DNA of 64,000 nt, from NCBI RefSeq assembly GCF_013141765.1, contig NZ_WHOD01000013.1:62001-126000 (forward strand). The letters are read 5' to 3'. This DNA is from Paenibacillus foliorum (lineage in GTDB: Bacteria; Bacillota; Bacilli; Paenibacillales; NBRC-103111). The position numbers and the translations under genes were made by a program. The first letter of the stretch is position 1; every line of letters begins with the position of its first letter. The notes beneath the pieces were generated by a model that was not told where the DNA came from, ran no database searches, and saw only the letters and a list, made by a program, of their open reading frames with translations. Below are positions 28,826 through 37,326 of the stretch, piece after piece.

Positions 28826-29392
28826 ACTTCGGGATTGCGAGAACGGGTCACTGTGAGTCATGCTAATGCATCCTCTTATTATGGAGAGGCCTACTTCCGG
28901 AAACTGCTGGGTTTGTTATCCCGATCCGGCATTAATGTGGTCTGTTGCCCTCTGATTAACAGTGCGATGCAGGGGAGGTTAGACAGTTTCCCGAGGGGGC
29001 GCGGTATTGCCAGAATTAAAGAAATGTGGCAAGCCGGTGTGAATGTTAGTATTGCACATGATGATATTCAAAGTCCGTTCTATCCGCTGGGTACGGGGAG
29101 CGTGCTGCAGGCAGCTAATATGGCGGCGCATATTGCTCATATGACTGGACGAGAGGAGGTTGCCGAGCTTGTGAGGATGATAACGAACCGAGCTGCAAAG
29201 ACGCTTCAAATTGAGGGTGAATATGGAGTAGAGGTTAATAAACCGGCGAGCTTTGTGCTTGTGGATGCAACAGATTCGGTTGACCTTATTCGTCGGCAGC
29301 CGGTATGTCGTTATGTGGTTAGCAAAGGGCGTATCGTTGCGGAGACGCTGCCTGCGGTAACAAGCTTCTTTGCTTCTATAGGAAATGAATAA
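28826..29392 (+). pseudogene. 3' fragment of a cytosine deaminase (codA-like amidohydrolase)
   Basis: The frame carries the last roughly 185 residues of a CodA-type enzyme: LRERVTVSHANASSYYGEA, CCPLINSAMQGRLDSFPRGR, AHDDIQSPFYPLGTGSVL and TNRAAKTLQIEGEYGVEV. Known CodA proteins have about 420 residues; the first half, with the HxH metal ligands and much of the barrel, is missing. An ATG at 28772 exists, but it lies antisense inside the lrp-like gene. The fragment should be inactive. It probably once deaminated cytosine or a related base. Confidence 0.75.
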
Positions 29393-29691
29393 GTTGTAAT
29401 CGGGACTGTCTGGTTTCTCTTGTGGAGATGGGGGCGGTTTTTTTGTTCAAAACCCAAACCAATGCTCGACAGATCAATAGGATTGGTCCTGTATTGCATT
29501 TGGAATAATGGCCCCTCCAGAATAGACCGTTGACCATATCGGACGACTTCCAAACTCAACTGTTTCTTGTCCAATGAAGAAGGCGGAACCAAAATAAATA
29601 TCTCGATAGAAGTACAGAATTTATCGTCTACAGCAGAGTTGAAACATTCTGATACTGAATTCAAGCTGACTGGTTAAGGTAGAACAAGAGA

Positions 29692-29819
29692 GGGGATGGG
29701 TGTGGGATGGAGAAGCGTCAGCGTCCGCCTTTGAAGCTCGTGTTCCAACCGCTGCAAGCCTGTAATTCAAGGAACACGACTTCAAGAGCGGTCGGAATCC
29801 CACACCCAGTTCCCTCCCC
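29692..29819. repeat. Imperfect palindromic element, possible structured RNA or dispersed repeat
   Basis: Outer arms GGGTGTGGGAT (29698-29708) and ATCCCACACCC (29797-29807) are perfect complements. Inner arms TTGAAGCTCGTGTTCC (29731-29746) and GGAACACGACTTCAA (29771-29785) pair with one bulged base. ACCGCT (29748-29753) in the inner loop complements AGCGGT (29787-29792) just outside it, so a pseudoknot is possible. No coding frame fits. The rest of the 29393-30054 gap is AT-rich and shows no gene I can support. Confidence 0.55.
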
Positions 29820-29987
29820 GCGTACAAACGTATGGGTTTAGATAAGAAATCAAAATTAATGTTATGAAACATAACATATAAAACAATAATTTTTCTTTAA
29901 AAAGACATGAATAGAGCTATTTTTGTTGTTGAATATGATTTTAGTGATTGTTCTTTTCTGAATACCTGAATATAATGTTATATAAAC

Positions 29988-30016
29988 TTACATTAGTTAA
30001 TACGGCTTGTTATAGT
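29988..30016 (+). promoter_or_regulatory. Putative sigma-A promoter for pucR
   Basis: TTACAT and TATAGT are separated by 17 bases, 38 bases before the start codon. Confidence 0.5.
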
Positions 30017-30054
30017 GTGAATAGTTTAATCCAAATTGTAAGGGGGAGATCCGA

Positions 30055-31641
30055 ATGAATATTACAGTGGAACAGGCGTTAAGCATATACCCACTTTCTG
30101 AGGGCCGGTTAATAGCTGGCAGAGGTGGAGCCTCGCGGATCGTGAAATCAGTCAATGTGATGGATGCCCCTGATATTACAGAATGGATTAAGGAAGGTGA
30201 GATGTTATTCACAACAGCATATATTATGAAGGATCATCCTGAAGAGGCTGTCGGGCTTCTGCGGAAGCTGGATGCCAGAGGATCTGCCGGACTTGGTGTC
30301 AAGCTGGGGCGGTTTTGGACCAGTATTCCCGAGCCTATTGTTGAAGAAGCGGATCGGCTGCAATTTCCTCTAATTGAGCTTCCTTTTCAATTTACATTTT
30401 CCGATCAGATGAGCGGTTTGTTTTATGCAGAGATGGAACGCAACACGCGGTCGCTCCACAAGCTGTTGGATAAGCAAAAAAAGCTGATGCAGTTTGCCTT
30501 GAAATCTGGCTTTGAAACGGACTTTTTCAGCAAGGTGCTTGCTATTATCGGTTATCCCTTTACAGTGGTTAGCTCTCGCGGCCAAATGGTGTTTAATGCA
30601 ACAGCATATCCGGACGGACAATTGTTAAAGCAGTGGCCATGGCATAAAAATGATCAGTGGGTGCGTGCCGAGTATGGGGGTCATTACCGAATTTCACTTG
30701 ACTATAAACAGGAATGTATCGGATCCGTGTTGTTCTTTCCTCCAGAAACGCTTCTATTGAAGGAAGAGGAGGGATTGTTTCATCAAACCTCGGAAATGAT
30801 TGCCCATCATATGAGTTATATTTTCAGAGATGCACTGGAGCAGTCGTTGAACAAGGATTTGGGAGAGCTGTTTACTCGCTACTTAAATCAAAATATCCCG
30901 ATCGATATGCTTGCGGACTATGCTGAGAATTTGGGTGTTCGTGTGCTGAGTGGGGCGTTCCAATGTGTATTGACGAAGGTTACTGCTGATGATAGGGATG
31001 GGCGTCGCAGGTTGGTAGTAAAGGAGATCCGCGAGGAATTTGAATACAATCCTGTTTTCCGTGATTTGAGTGTTGTGCATTTTATTGTGGATGTAGGGGT
31101 ATTCTCGATCTTTCGGGCGGATGCATTTGAAAATGCTGGTAAATTGCCTGATTTATTATCACGATCTTTTGAATTTATCGTGAATAAAGGTATCATTACG
31201 CAAATTCAGCTCTCCGTAAGTGCTAAGAAAACGAAGCGGGAAATGCTGCGTCAAGCGTATCTGGAATGCTCCGATGCATTGAAGCTGTCAGGTCGGCTAG
31301 GGATGGCGGATCGGATTATTCAATTCGGCTCCATTGAGCTGGCTTACGTTTTCCAGCATGTGACCAAAGAAAAGATGAGGGCTTATAGCGATGAAGTTTT
31401 GTCAGAGCTGCTTGCCAAGGATCCGGATTATTCGCAGGAGATGCTGCGTACGCTGGAGGTGTTTTTGGAGCATGATGGTCAAGTTAATGAGGCGGCGAAG
31501 CATTTGTTTGTTCATCGGAACACTGCAGCTTATCGGTTAGAGAAAATCGGTGAAATGCTGGGGGTTGATTTTAAGAAAATCAATGATCTTATGAGGCTAA
31601 AGCTGGCGTTCGTTTTCCGAAAAATGGTGGAAGAAAAGTGA
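30055..31641 (+). CDS. pucR: PucR-family purine catabolism regulator
   Basis: The 528-residue protein has the PucR N-terminal domain (about 8-125, with VNVMDAPDITEWIKEGEMLFTT split at its conserved core). A GGDEF-like middle region follows. The C-terminal PucR helix-turn-helix is at about 460-525 (FLEHDGQVNEAAKHLFVHRN and RLEKIGEMLGVDF). In Bacillus subtilis PucR controls the puc genes in response to allantoin-type intermediates. Its position as first gene of this cluster, in the same direction and 46 bases before the XdhC gene, supports that role. The ATG lies behind AAGGGGGAG. Confidence 0.92.
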   Translation: MNITVEQALSIYPLSEGRLIAGRGGASRIVKSVNVMDAPDITEWIKEGEMLFTTAYIMKDHPEEAVGLLRKLDARGSAGLGVKLGRFWTSIPEPIVEEADRLQFPLIELPFQFTFSDQMSGLFYAEMERNTRSLHKLLDKQKKLMQFALKSGFETDFFSKVLAIIGYPFTVVSSRGQMVFNATAYPDGQLLKQWPWHKNDQWVRAEYGGHYRISLDYKQECIGSVLFFPPETLLLKEEEGLFHQTSEMIAHHMSYIFRDALEQSLNKDLGELFTRYLNQNIPIDMLADYAENLGVRVLSGAFQCVLTKVTADDRDGRRRLVVKEIREEFEYNPVFRDLSVVHFIVDVGVFSIFRADAFENAGKLPDLLSRSFEFIVNKGIITQIQLSVSAKKTKREMLRQAYLECSDALKLSGRLGMADRIIQFGSIELAYVFQHVTKEKMRAYSDEVLSELLAKDPDYSQEMLRTLEVFLEHDGQVNEAAKHLFVHRNTAAYRLEKIGEMLGVDFKKINDLMRLKLAFVFRKMVEEK

Positions 31642-31687
31642 AAATTATACCCACAGATCAATTTTAATTACAAAGGAGGCGGTTGTT

Positions 31688-32737
31688 ATGGATTTACACG
31701 AGTTGCTTAACTACTGGGATAGGGAGAAGCTGGCCAGAAAAGCTGCCCTAGCCACTATAGTTAAGGTATCAGGCCATGCATACCGTAAGATCGGAGCCTC
31801 CATGCTTCTGTTTGAGGATGGGGAGCGGGTGGGAGGTATAAGTCCTGGTTGTTTAGAGGCCGATCTCCAAGAAAGGGTTACGGGAGTTTTGGAGCATGGG
31901 AGGGCCCTGTATGTTGAATACGATATGAGAAATCCTGATGATTTTGCTTGGGGAGAAGCGATTGGCTGCGGAGGTAGCGTCCATGTGCTCGTAGAGCCCT
32001 TAACTGAGAAGCTGGACTTGGTTCTGACTGAAGTAAAAGCAATGCTTGATCTGGGGCAGGTCTGTTTGCTAAGCAGAGAGTGGGATGCAGAAGGTTGTGT
32101 CAGCTACAAGGTTGAGTCTGCAGTCATGCATGGTTTACAAGCGGCAGCTGGAAGGACTTCTCTTCAGTTCTATTGTGAACCGCGGCCGCGGCTGGTTGTT
32201 TTTGGAGCTGGCACCGATGCGCAGCCGCTGGTTGAACTTTCTAGGCAGGCGGGGTTTCGCGTTGTTGTGGCTGATTGGAGAGAGGCGCTCTGCTGCAGCG
32301 GAAGCTTTCCAGAAGGATGCGAAACGGCTGTTGGTTCCCCAAATGACTTAATTGAGAGGCTGCAAATCAGTGAGGTTGACTATGTTGTGATTATGAGTCA
32401 TCAGTTGGAGCGAGATCGTCAATGCTTAGAGGCGCTTTGGTCTCTCTCGCCTCGCTATGTGGGCCTGCTTGGATCGAAGACTCGATCTGCTCAGGTGCTG
32501 AATGGGCGTACCCCTCCAGTCTGGCTTAGGTGCCCGGTGGGGCTGCCAATTCGAGCCGAAGGTCCATTTGAAATCGCGGTTAGTATAGTTGCAGAATTGA
32601 TAGCTGTTAAGCGCAATGCGGTTAATTCGGGTCGAGGAGTGAACGCTCATGGGAATCAAAGTGACGGGAGTGTATATGGCAGCTGGACTAAGCCGGCGTA
32701 TGGGAGTCCCCAAGCTTTCCATACAGCTCGACAATGA
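31688..32737 (+). CDS. pucA: XdhC/CoxI-type xanthine dehydrogenase maturation factor
   Basis: The 349-residue protein inserts or sulfurates the molybdenum cofactor of xanthine dehydrogenase. The XdhC N-terminal domain shows GISPGCLEADLQERV and GCGGSVHVLVEPL. A Rossmann-like C-terminal part starts VVFGAGTDAQPLVELSR and continues with the VDYVVIMSHQLERD motif. The family normally ends near AELIAVKR; here about 30 extra residues (HGNQSDGSVYGSWTK...) run on and overlap the next gene by 89 bases, so the original stop may have been lost. The ATG has AAAGGAGG. Confidence 0.88.
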   Translation: MDLHELLNYWDREKLARKAALATIVKVSGHAYRKIGASMLLFEDGERVGGISPGCLEADLQERVTGVLEHGRALYVEYDMRNPDDFAWGEAIGCGGSVHVLVEPLTEKLDLVLTEVKAMLDLGQVCLLSREWDAEGCVSYKVESAVMHGLQAAAGRTSLQFYCEPRPRLVVFGAGTDAQPLVELSRQAGFRVVVADWREALCCSGSFPEGCETAVGSPNDLIERLQISEVDYVVIMSHQLERDRQCLEALWSLSPRYVGLLGSKTRSAQVLNGRTPPVWLRCPVGLPIRAEGPFEIAVSIVAELIAVKRNAVNSGRGVNAHGNQSDGSVYGSWTKPAYGSPQAFHTARQ

Positions 32738-33278
32738 AAGGAAAATAGGTGGATATGCGTTTTCTAGAGTCATGGAGTCTCGTCTAGATCGTATTGTAGT
32801 GGTTTTGAATGAAGAAGGGCTGCCTGATTGGTTGCCCCATCGAGAAGATGATTCCCACCTTCAGCAGCGATGCCGTTTTGTTGTGGCGGAAGAAGCAGAG
32901 CGGGGGATGGCTTACTCGCTTCGAGCAGGTTTACAAGCTGCGGTAGAGGAATGGGATGCTCCCGATGCTGTTATTGTGGTGCTGGCAGATCAACCGTTTA
33001 TTACTACAGAAATGATCGACAGGTTAATAGGTGTTTTTGAATCCGATTCTTCGCTTGATTATGTTGCTTCAGGTGATGCAGGAGTAGCAAAACCACCGGT
33101 GCTATTGGCTGCTTCTATGTTTGGGGCTCTCAGAGGACTGCAGGGTGATGAAGGTGCTCGCAAGCTACTTTTGAAGCCTGAGTTTCATGGAAGAGTGCTA
33201 GCGGAGCTGGATCAAAGGCTTTTTGTTGATGTAGATACCCCTCAGGATTTGGAAAGGTTCAAGCGTATGAATGGATGA
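32649..33278 (+). CDS. pucB: MobA/MocA-type molybdenum cofactor nucleotidyltransferase
   Basis: The 209-residue protein has the NTP-transferase start GVYMAAGLSRRMGVPKLSI and the VLADQPFIT motif, typical of enzymes that make molybdopterin cytosine dinucleotide for xanthine-dehydrogenase-type enzymes. In Bacillus PucB is needed for xanthine dehydrogenase activity. The ATG lies behind GGTCGAGGAG, inside the 3' end of the pucA frame. It fits directly between the maturation factor and the enzyme subunits. Confidence 0.88.
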   Translation: MGIKVTGVYMAAGLSRRMGVPKLSIQLDNERKIGGYAFSRVMESRLDRIVVVLNEEGLPDWLPHREDDSHLQQRCRFVVAEEAERGMAYSLRAGLQAAVEEWDAPDAVIVVLADQPFITTEMIDRLIGVFESDSSLDYVASGDAGVAKPPVLLAASMFGALRGLQGDEGARKLLLKPEFHGRVLAELDQRLFVDVDTPQDLERFKRMNG

Positions 33279-33360
33279 TTTGATTATATATGTGATATAA
33301 CATCACGATCATAACTGAATTTATTGAATTAATTACAAAAACGATAGTTGAAATTGTTAT

Positions 33361-33408
33361 CAAATACGAATATATGTCATATTTATTGACGCCAATATAA
33401 CGTATTTG
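33361..33408. promoter_or_regulatory. Inverted repeat overlapping the pucC promoter
   Basis: CAAATACG (33361-33368) and CGTATTTG (33401-33408) are perfect inverted 8-mers, 32 bases apart. The right copy sits between the -35 and -10 boxes, so a bound regulator (PucR is the obvious candidate) could control polymerase. Confidence 0.4.
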
Positions 33409-33414
33409 TATAGT
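33386..33414 (+). promoter_or_regulatory. Putative sigma-A promoter for the xanthine dehydrogenase genes
   Basis: TTGACG and TATAGT are separated by exactly 17 bases, 32 bases before the pucC start and in the only long gap of the puc gene series. Confidence 0.65.
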
Positions 33415-33446
33415 TTAGATACCAAGCAGCAAAGGAGGGATTTCAA

Positions 33447-34340
33447 ATGGCCATGGGACTTTATTCGAATCCTGAATTTCTTAGGCAAGTATGGCAGCCC
33501 CGAACGATTATGGAGGCATGGCAGTTGAAGCAGAAGTTTACAGATCAAGCGATTTTCGTTTCTGGAGGCACTCTGCTTAGAACGCAGTGGGAATCCGGAA
33601 CTGTTCCGAAGCCTCTCCATCTCATTAGTCTTGAATCTCTCCCGGAATTGCGCGGCATACATTCAGATAATCAAGAAACTCGCCTGGGCTCAGCTGTCAC
33701 GTTGGCAGCCTGCTTGCGTGATTTAAGAACACCAACGCTTTTGAAGCAAGCTTGTCGGAATATTGCTGCACCGTCAATTCGTAATATAGGTACTCTAGGT
33801 GGAAACATAATGTCAACCGTAGGAGACTCTATTCCTGCACTGTTGGCAGTCGATGCCCGTTTGGTCTGGTTTAATGGAACGAATACGATCATACAAACAA
33901 CAGAAGATTGGTTACAGCAGAGACGATCGGAGCCTTCAATGAAAGAACTTAGATTATTGCTTGAAATCATAGTTCCTAAGCTCGAAGAAACAAATTATTT
34001 AATGGCTCCATTCTACGAAAAGCTAGGTAGAAGAGAAGCGTTTTGCCCTTCTGTCGTTACAATCGCTGGGGAGCTTCATATGGATACAGAAGATAAGATT
34101 CGAAGTGTTCGCTTAGCTGCCGGCAGTGCTGCGGCGATGGCAATCCGGTTAACGGATACAGAGGCTTCATTAGAAGGACAGCAACTCAGCCTGGGGCTGA
34201 TCAAACATATACATCCATTAATAATAAAGCAATTTGACGGAGGCACTGATGCTTTCGCTTCGAACGAGTACCGTAAGCAAGCCGCAGCCAATATGATTGC
34301 GGCGGCTCTGTGGAGTCGAATTTCCAGTAAAAACCGCTGA
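33447..34340 (+). CDS. pucC: Xanthine dehydrogenase FAD-binding subunit
   Basis: The 297-residue protein is the middle electron-transfer subunit, passing electrons from the iron-sulfur subunit to FAD. It has the two FAD-binding stretches of the family: IFVSGGTLLRTQW (about 36-48) and RNIGTLGGNIMSTVGDS (about 112-128). The C-terminal CO dehydrogenase flavoprotein domain follows (about 190-290, with FYEKLGRREAFCPSVV). The ATG lies behind AAAGGAGG. Sixteen bases separate it from the molybdenum subunit gene. Confidence 0.92.
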   Translation: MAMGLYSNPEFLRQVWQPRTIMEAWQLKQKFTDQAIFVSGGTLLRTQWESGTVPKPLHLISLESLPELRGIHSDNQETRLGSAVTLAACLRDLRTPTLLKQACRNIAAPSIRNIGTLGGNIMSTVGDSIPALLAVDARLVWFNGTNTIIQTTEDWLQQRRSEPSMKELRLLLEIIVPKLEETNYLMAPFYEKLGRREAFCPSVVTIAGELHMDTEDKIRSVRLAAGSAAAMAIRLTDTEASLEGQQLSLGLIKHIHPLIIKQFDGGTDAFASNEYRKQAAANMIAAALWSRISSKNR

Positions 34341-34356
34341 GAAAGGTGTGAGCGCT

Positions 34357-36699
34357 ATGCTGCTTGATAGAGAAACAGCAGGATCTAGATGGCATGTCCG
34401 CCCCGATGGATTGGATAAAGTGGCAGGTAGGCTCACCTACTTGACGGATATGCGACTACCGGATATGTTATTTGGCAAAATTTTGCGCAGCTCTCATCCC
34501 CATGCATGGATTCTATCCATAGATACTAAGTGTGCAGAGCAGCTTCCAGGGGTTTTCGCAGTAATTACTTATAAGGATGTTCCCGGAATGAATTTGTTCG
34601 GAATAGCTACTCCCGATCAGCCGGTGCTTTGTGAGGACCGTGTTCGATATGTAGGTGATGCTGTAGCGGCCGTGGCAGCTGAAAGTGTGGAGATAGCCGA
34701 ATATGCACTTTCATTGATCGATGTCGTGTACGAACCTTTGCCGATAATAGATAGTCCTGAAGCTGGATTACGAGCGGATTCGCCGAAGCTTCACCCGAAC
34801 GGCAATGTGCTTCACAGGACAGAATATCAACGCGGTAACGCTGAGGATGCTTTTGCAGAATGTGCTTTCGTAACAGAGAACACATACCTGACACCCCGCC
34901 AAATGCATGCTTATATGGAGACGGAAGGTGGGCTGTTCGTGCCTGAGAAGGATGGCGGACTAACCGTGTATGCTCCTACTCAGCACGGCTATAAGGATAG
35001 GATGCAGCTATCTCGTATTCTAGCCATTCCGGAATCTGAAATTCGCGTGGTTTCGAGTCCGATAGGTGGTTCGTTCGGCGGTAAGGATGAATTGAACGTG
35101 CAGCCTTATGGAGCGCTGCTTGCGCTCAAAAGCGGACGCCCGGTCAAGCTGCATCAATCACGCTTCGAATCGGTGCGAGCCGGACTGAAGCGCCATCCAA
35201 TGACGGTCACGATGAAGACGGGCATGGATAAGGAAGGGAAGCTGCTGGCACATACGGTACAGATTGTAGCCGATACTGGTGCCTATGCCACACTAGGAGC
35301 GCCGGTGCTTAACTTTTCCACCGAGCATGCTCAGGGTCCCTACCGTATCCCTCATGTATCTATAGAGGGGGTATCAGTCTATACCAACAATGGCGTATCA
35401 GGTGAGTTTCGCGGCTTCGGGGGCAATCAAATCATCTTCGCGCTTGAGGGACAGCTGAACCGTTTGGCAGAGGCAGCGGGAATTGATGGCTGGGAATTAA
35501 GAAGGCTGAACCTTCGAGAAAGAGCGGATACTGGACCGTTCGGGCAGCGAATCGTACCGACGGATGGGGCGCAGCAGGTTTGGGAATCTGTAGCAGGCTC
35601 TGAGCTTATGAAAAATCGTGAACACAGAGATACGTCAAGTCCCCCGTGGATCCGGCATGGAATCGGAGCTGCCATAGCTATGCATGGCTCAGGGCTTGGC
35701 TATGGATTGCCAGATTCTGCTGGAGGCCGTCTTAGACTTAACAAAGAAGGTCTAATCGAAGCTTCATTCGGCTATGAGGAATTTGGGCAAGGGCTCATTG
35801 CTACCCTGCAAATATTACTTATTGAAAGATTCGGCTGCGGTAAAGAAGATGTAGAAATTGTAATTGGCGATACAGCACGTGTTCCGCATAGTGGATCAAG
35901 CACGGCTTCACGAGCAACCAGTATGATGTGGCAGGCATTAGAACGGATGGGGCCTCTATTTACCCAAAAGCTGCTGGCAGCCGCTTCGGAGCAGACGGGA
36001 ATTCCAACGGATTCGCTAACAACCGGTTTGGGCGGAATTTGGCTAAAGGCAGCAGAGACCCTGGAGCCGACACGAGATGAAACTGCTCAAACGAAGCCTT
36101 ACATCGAATCGGAGGCATGGATCAGCTCCAGAACCTATTCCAGGCCAATCATTAGCTACCGCGAGCTTGCAAAGCATTGTGAAGCAGCGCCACTTGAAAG
36201 TGAATCCCAGTTTGACTTTCCAACAACCCCCGATGAAATATTCGGAGCTCATTACTTGCATACGTACACGGCCGTTGCCGTAGAAGTAGAGGTCAATTTG
36301 CTGACAGGGAAAGTAAAAGTGACGGATCAATACCATGCGGTTGCTGCCGGCCCTGTTGTGAATCCGATGGGGTATGTCGGTCAAATCGAAGGCGCCAGCA
36401 GTATGGCGCTTGGGTTTACATTATCAGAGGATTCTGTGATGAAGGATGGGCGCTACTTGACGAACAACTTTGATACTTATTTAATACCGACCATCAAGGA
36501 TGTTCCGGACCATCTGAGATTGGATGCGATTGATGAGCTTCCGGAAGGAGACGCATTCGGACCGCGGGGTGTAGGAGAGATCGGTACGGTTGCTGTGGCT
36601 CCGGCAATTATTGCTGCCGTTCACCAAGCGGTAGGGAAGTGGATTCAGCACCTCCCAATTGCTCCTGAGGAGCTAATGTCGGATCAAGCGTTTAAATAG
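34357..36699 (+). CDS. pucD: Xanthine dehydrogenase molybdopterin-binding subunit
   Basis: The 780-residue catalytic subunit oxidises hypoxanthine and xanthine to urate at a molybdenum centre. Landmarks are KVAGRLTYLTDMRLPDMLFG, the SSHPHAWIL start region, GGSFGGKDELNVQPY, GVSGEFRGFGGNQIIFALEG and the C-terminal GPRGVGEIGTVAVAPAI with the likely catalytic Glu. ATG 34357 is chosen because GAAAGGTG precedes it. An earlier in-frame ATG at 34297 would overlap pucC and add 20 unrelated residues. It is followed by the iron-sulfur subunit gene 14 bases later. Confidence 0.93.
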   Translation: MLLDRETAGSRWHVRPDGLDKVAGRLTYLTDMRLPDMLFGKILRSSHPHAWILSIDTKCAEQLPGVFAVITYKDVPGMNLFGIATPDQPVLCEDRVRYVGDAVAAVAAESVEIAEYALSLIDVVYEPLPIIDSPEAGLRADSPKLHPNGNVLHRTEYQRGNAEDAFAECAFVTENTYLTPRQMHAYMETEGGLFVPEKDGGLTVYAPTQHGYKDRMQLSRILAIPESEIRVVSSPIGGSFGGKDELNVQPYGALLALKSGRPVKLHQSRFESVRAGLKRHPMTVTMKTGMDKEGKLLAHTVQIVADTGAYATLGAPVLNFSTEHAQGPYRIPHVSIEGVSVYTNNGVSGEFRGFGGNQIIFALEGQLNRLAEAAGIDGWELRRLNLRERADTGPFGQRIVPTDGAQQVWESVAGSELMKNREHRDTSSPPWIRHGIGAAIAMHGSGLGYGLPDSAGGRLRLNKEGLIEASFGYEEFGQGLIATLQILLIERFGCGKEDVEIVIGDTARVPHSGSSTASRATSMMWQALERMGPLFTQKLLAAASEQTGIPTDSLTTGLGGIWLKAAETLEPTRDETAQTKPYIESEAWISSRTYSRPIISYRELAKHCEAAPLESESQFDFPTTPDEIFGAHYLHTYTAVAVEVEVNLLTGKVKVTDQYHAVAAGPVVNPMGYVGQIEGASSMALGFTLSEDSVMKDGRYLTNNFDTYLIPTIKDVPDHLRLDAIDELPEGDAFGPRGVGEIGTVAVAPAIIAAVHQAVGKWIQHLPIAPEELMSDQAFK

Positions 36700-36713
36700 G
36701 GGGGAGCGGTCAT

Positions 36714-37214
36714 ATGATTCAACCAATCCCAGACGATAAGCTGTCCTTTCAATTAAACGGCAAGCGGCTTGAGCTTAATGCATCGCCTTCCCGTCGTGTC
36801 ATCGATATATTGCGGGAAGATCTGGAACTGACAGGAACCAAGATTTCATGTGAAATCGGGCGCTGTGGAGCATGCATGATTTTGTTGGACGGTCAACCGG
36901 TGAATGCTTGCCTGTTGATGGCCTACCAGCTGGAGGGACGTTCAGTGGTCACGATAGAGGGCCTCGCCGAGGGTGACGACCTGCATCCCGTACAGCAGGC
37001 TTTTCTGGAGGAGGGCGGTTTTCAATGTGGATATTGCACGCCGGGTATGGTCATATCACTGGTGGGATTATTGGGCGTTAACCCTACACCGACTCATGAA
37101 GAGCTTACAGAGGGCTTGTCCGGTAATATATGCCGCTGCACAGGCTATGGCGGTATTATGCGAGCGGCCGAGACGGCTGTGCGAAACTGCTGCAGAGCGA
37201 CTGGACCTACTTAA
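36714..37214 (+). CDS. pucE: Xanthine dehydrogenase 2Fe-2S subunit
   Basis: The 166-residue protein has a plant-ferredoxin-type cluster (CEIGRCGAC and a later Cys in VNACLL) and a helical domain with the second cluster (FQCGYCTPGM and GNICRCTGYGGI). This is the usual set of eight cysteines for the small subunit, which carries electrons from molybdenum to FAD. The ATG follows GGGGGAG. The order FAD, Mo, Fe-S subunit matches the Bacillus puc operon. Confidence 0.94.
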   Translation: MIQPIPDDKLSFQLNGKRLELNASPSRRVIDILREDLELTGTKISCEIGRCGACMILLDGQPVNACLLMAYQLEGRSVVTIEGLAEGDDLHPVQQAFLEEGGFQCGYCTPGMVISLVGLLGVNPTPTHEELTEGLSGNICRCTGYGGIMRAAETAVRNCCRATGPT

Positions 37215-37326
37215 AAGCGAATAGAAAAAAAGCTTTTAGAAGAGAGTGGATACAAGCATTTGAAGAAAACGCGCTTCATCAGCAGCTGAGGACCTAGGAA
37301 GACTTGAAGGAAGGTGTGAAATTCTC

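Noticed and set aside
29393-29664. Minus-strand open frame of up to 117 codons between the codA fragment and the palindrome
   Set aside because: No ribosome binding site, no recognised domain, and it extends antisense into the codA fragment. Chance openness is more likely.
34297-34356. Longer start for the xanthine dehydrogenase molybdenum subunit
   Set aside because: It overlaps the pucC end, has no ribosome binding site and adds residues not typical of the family.
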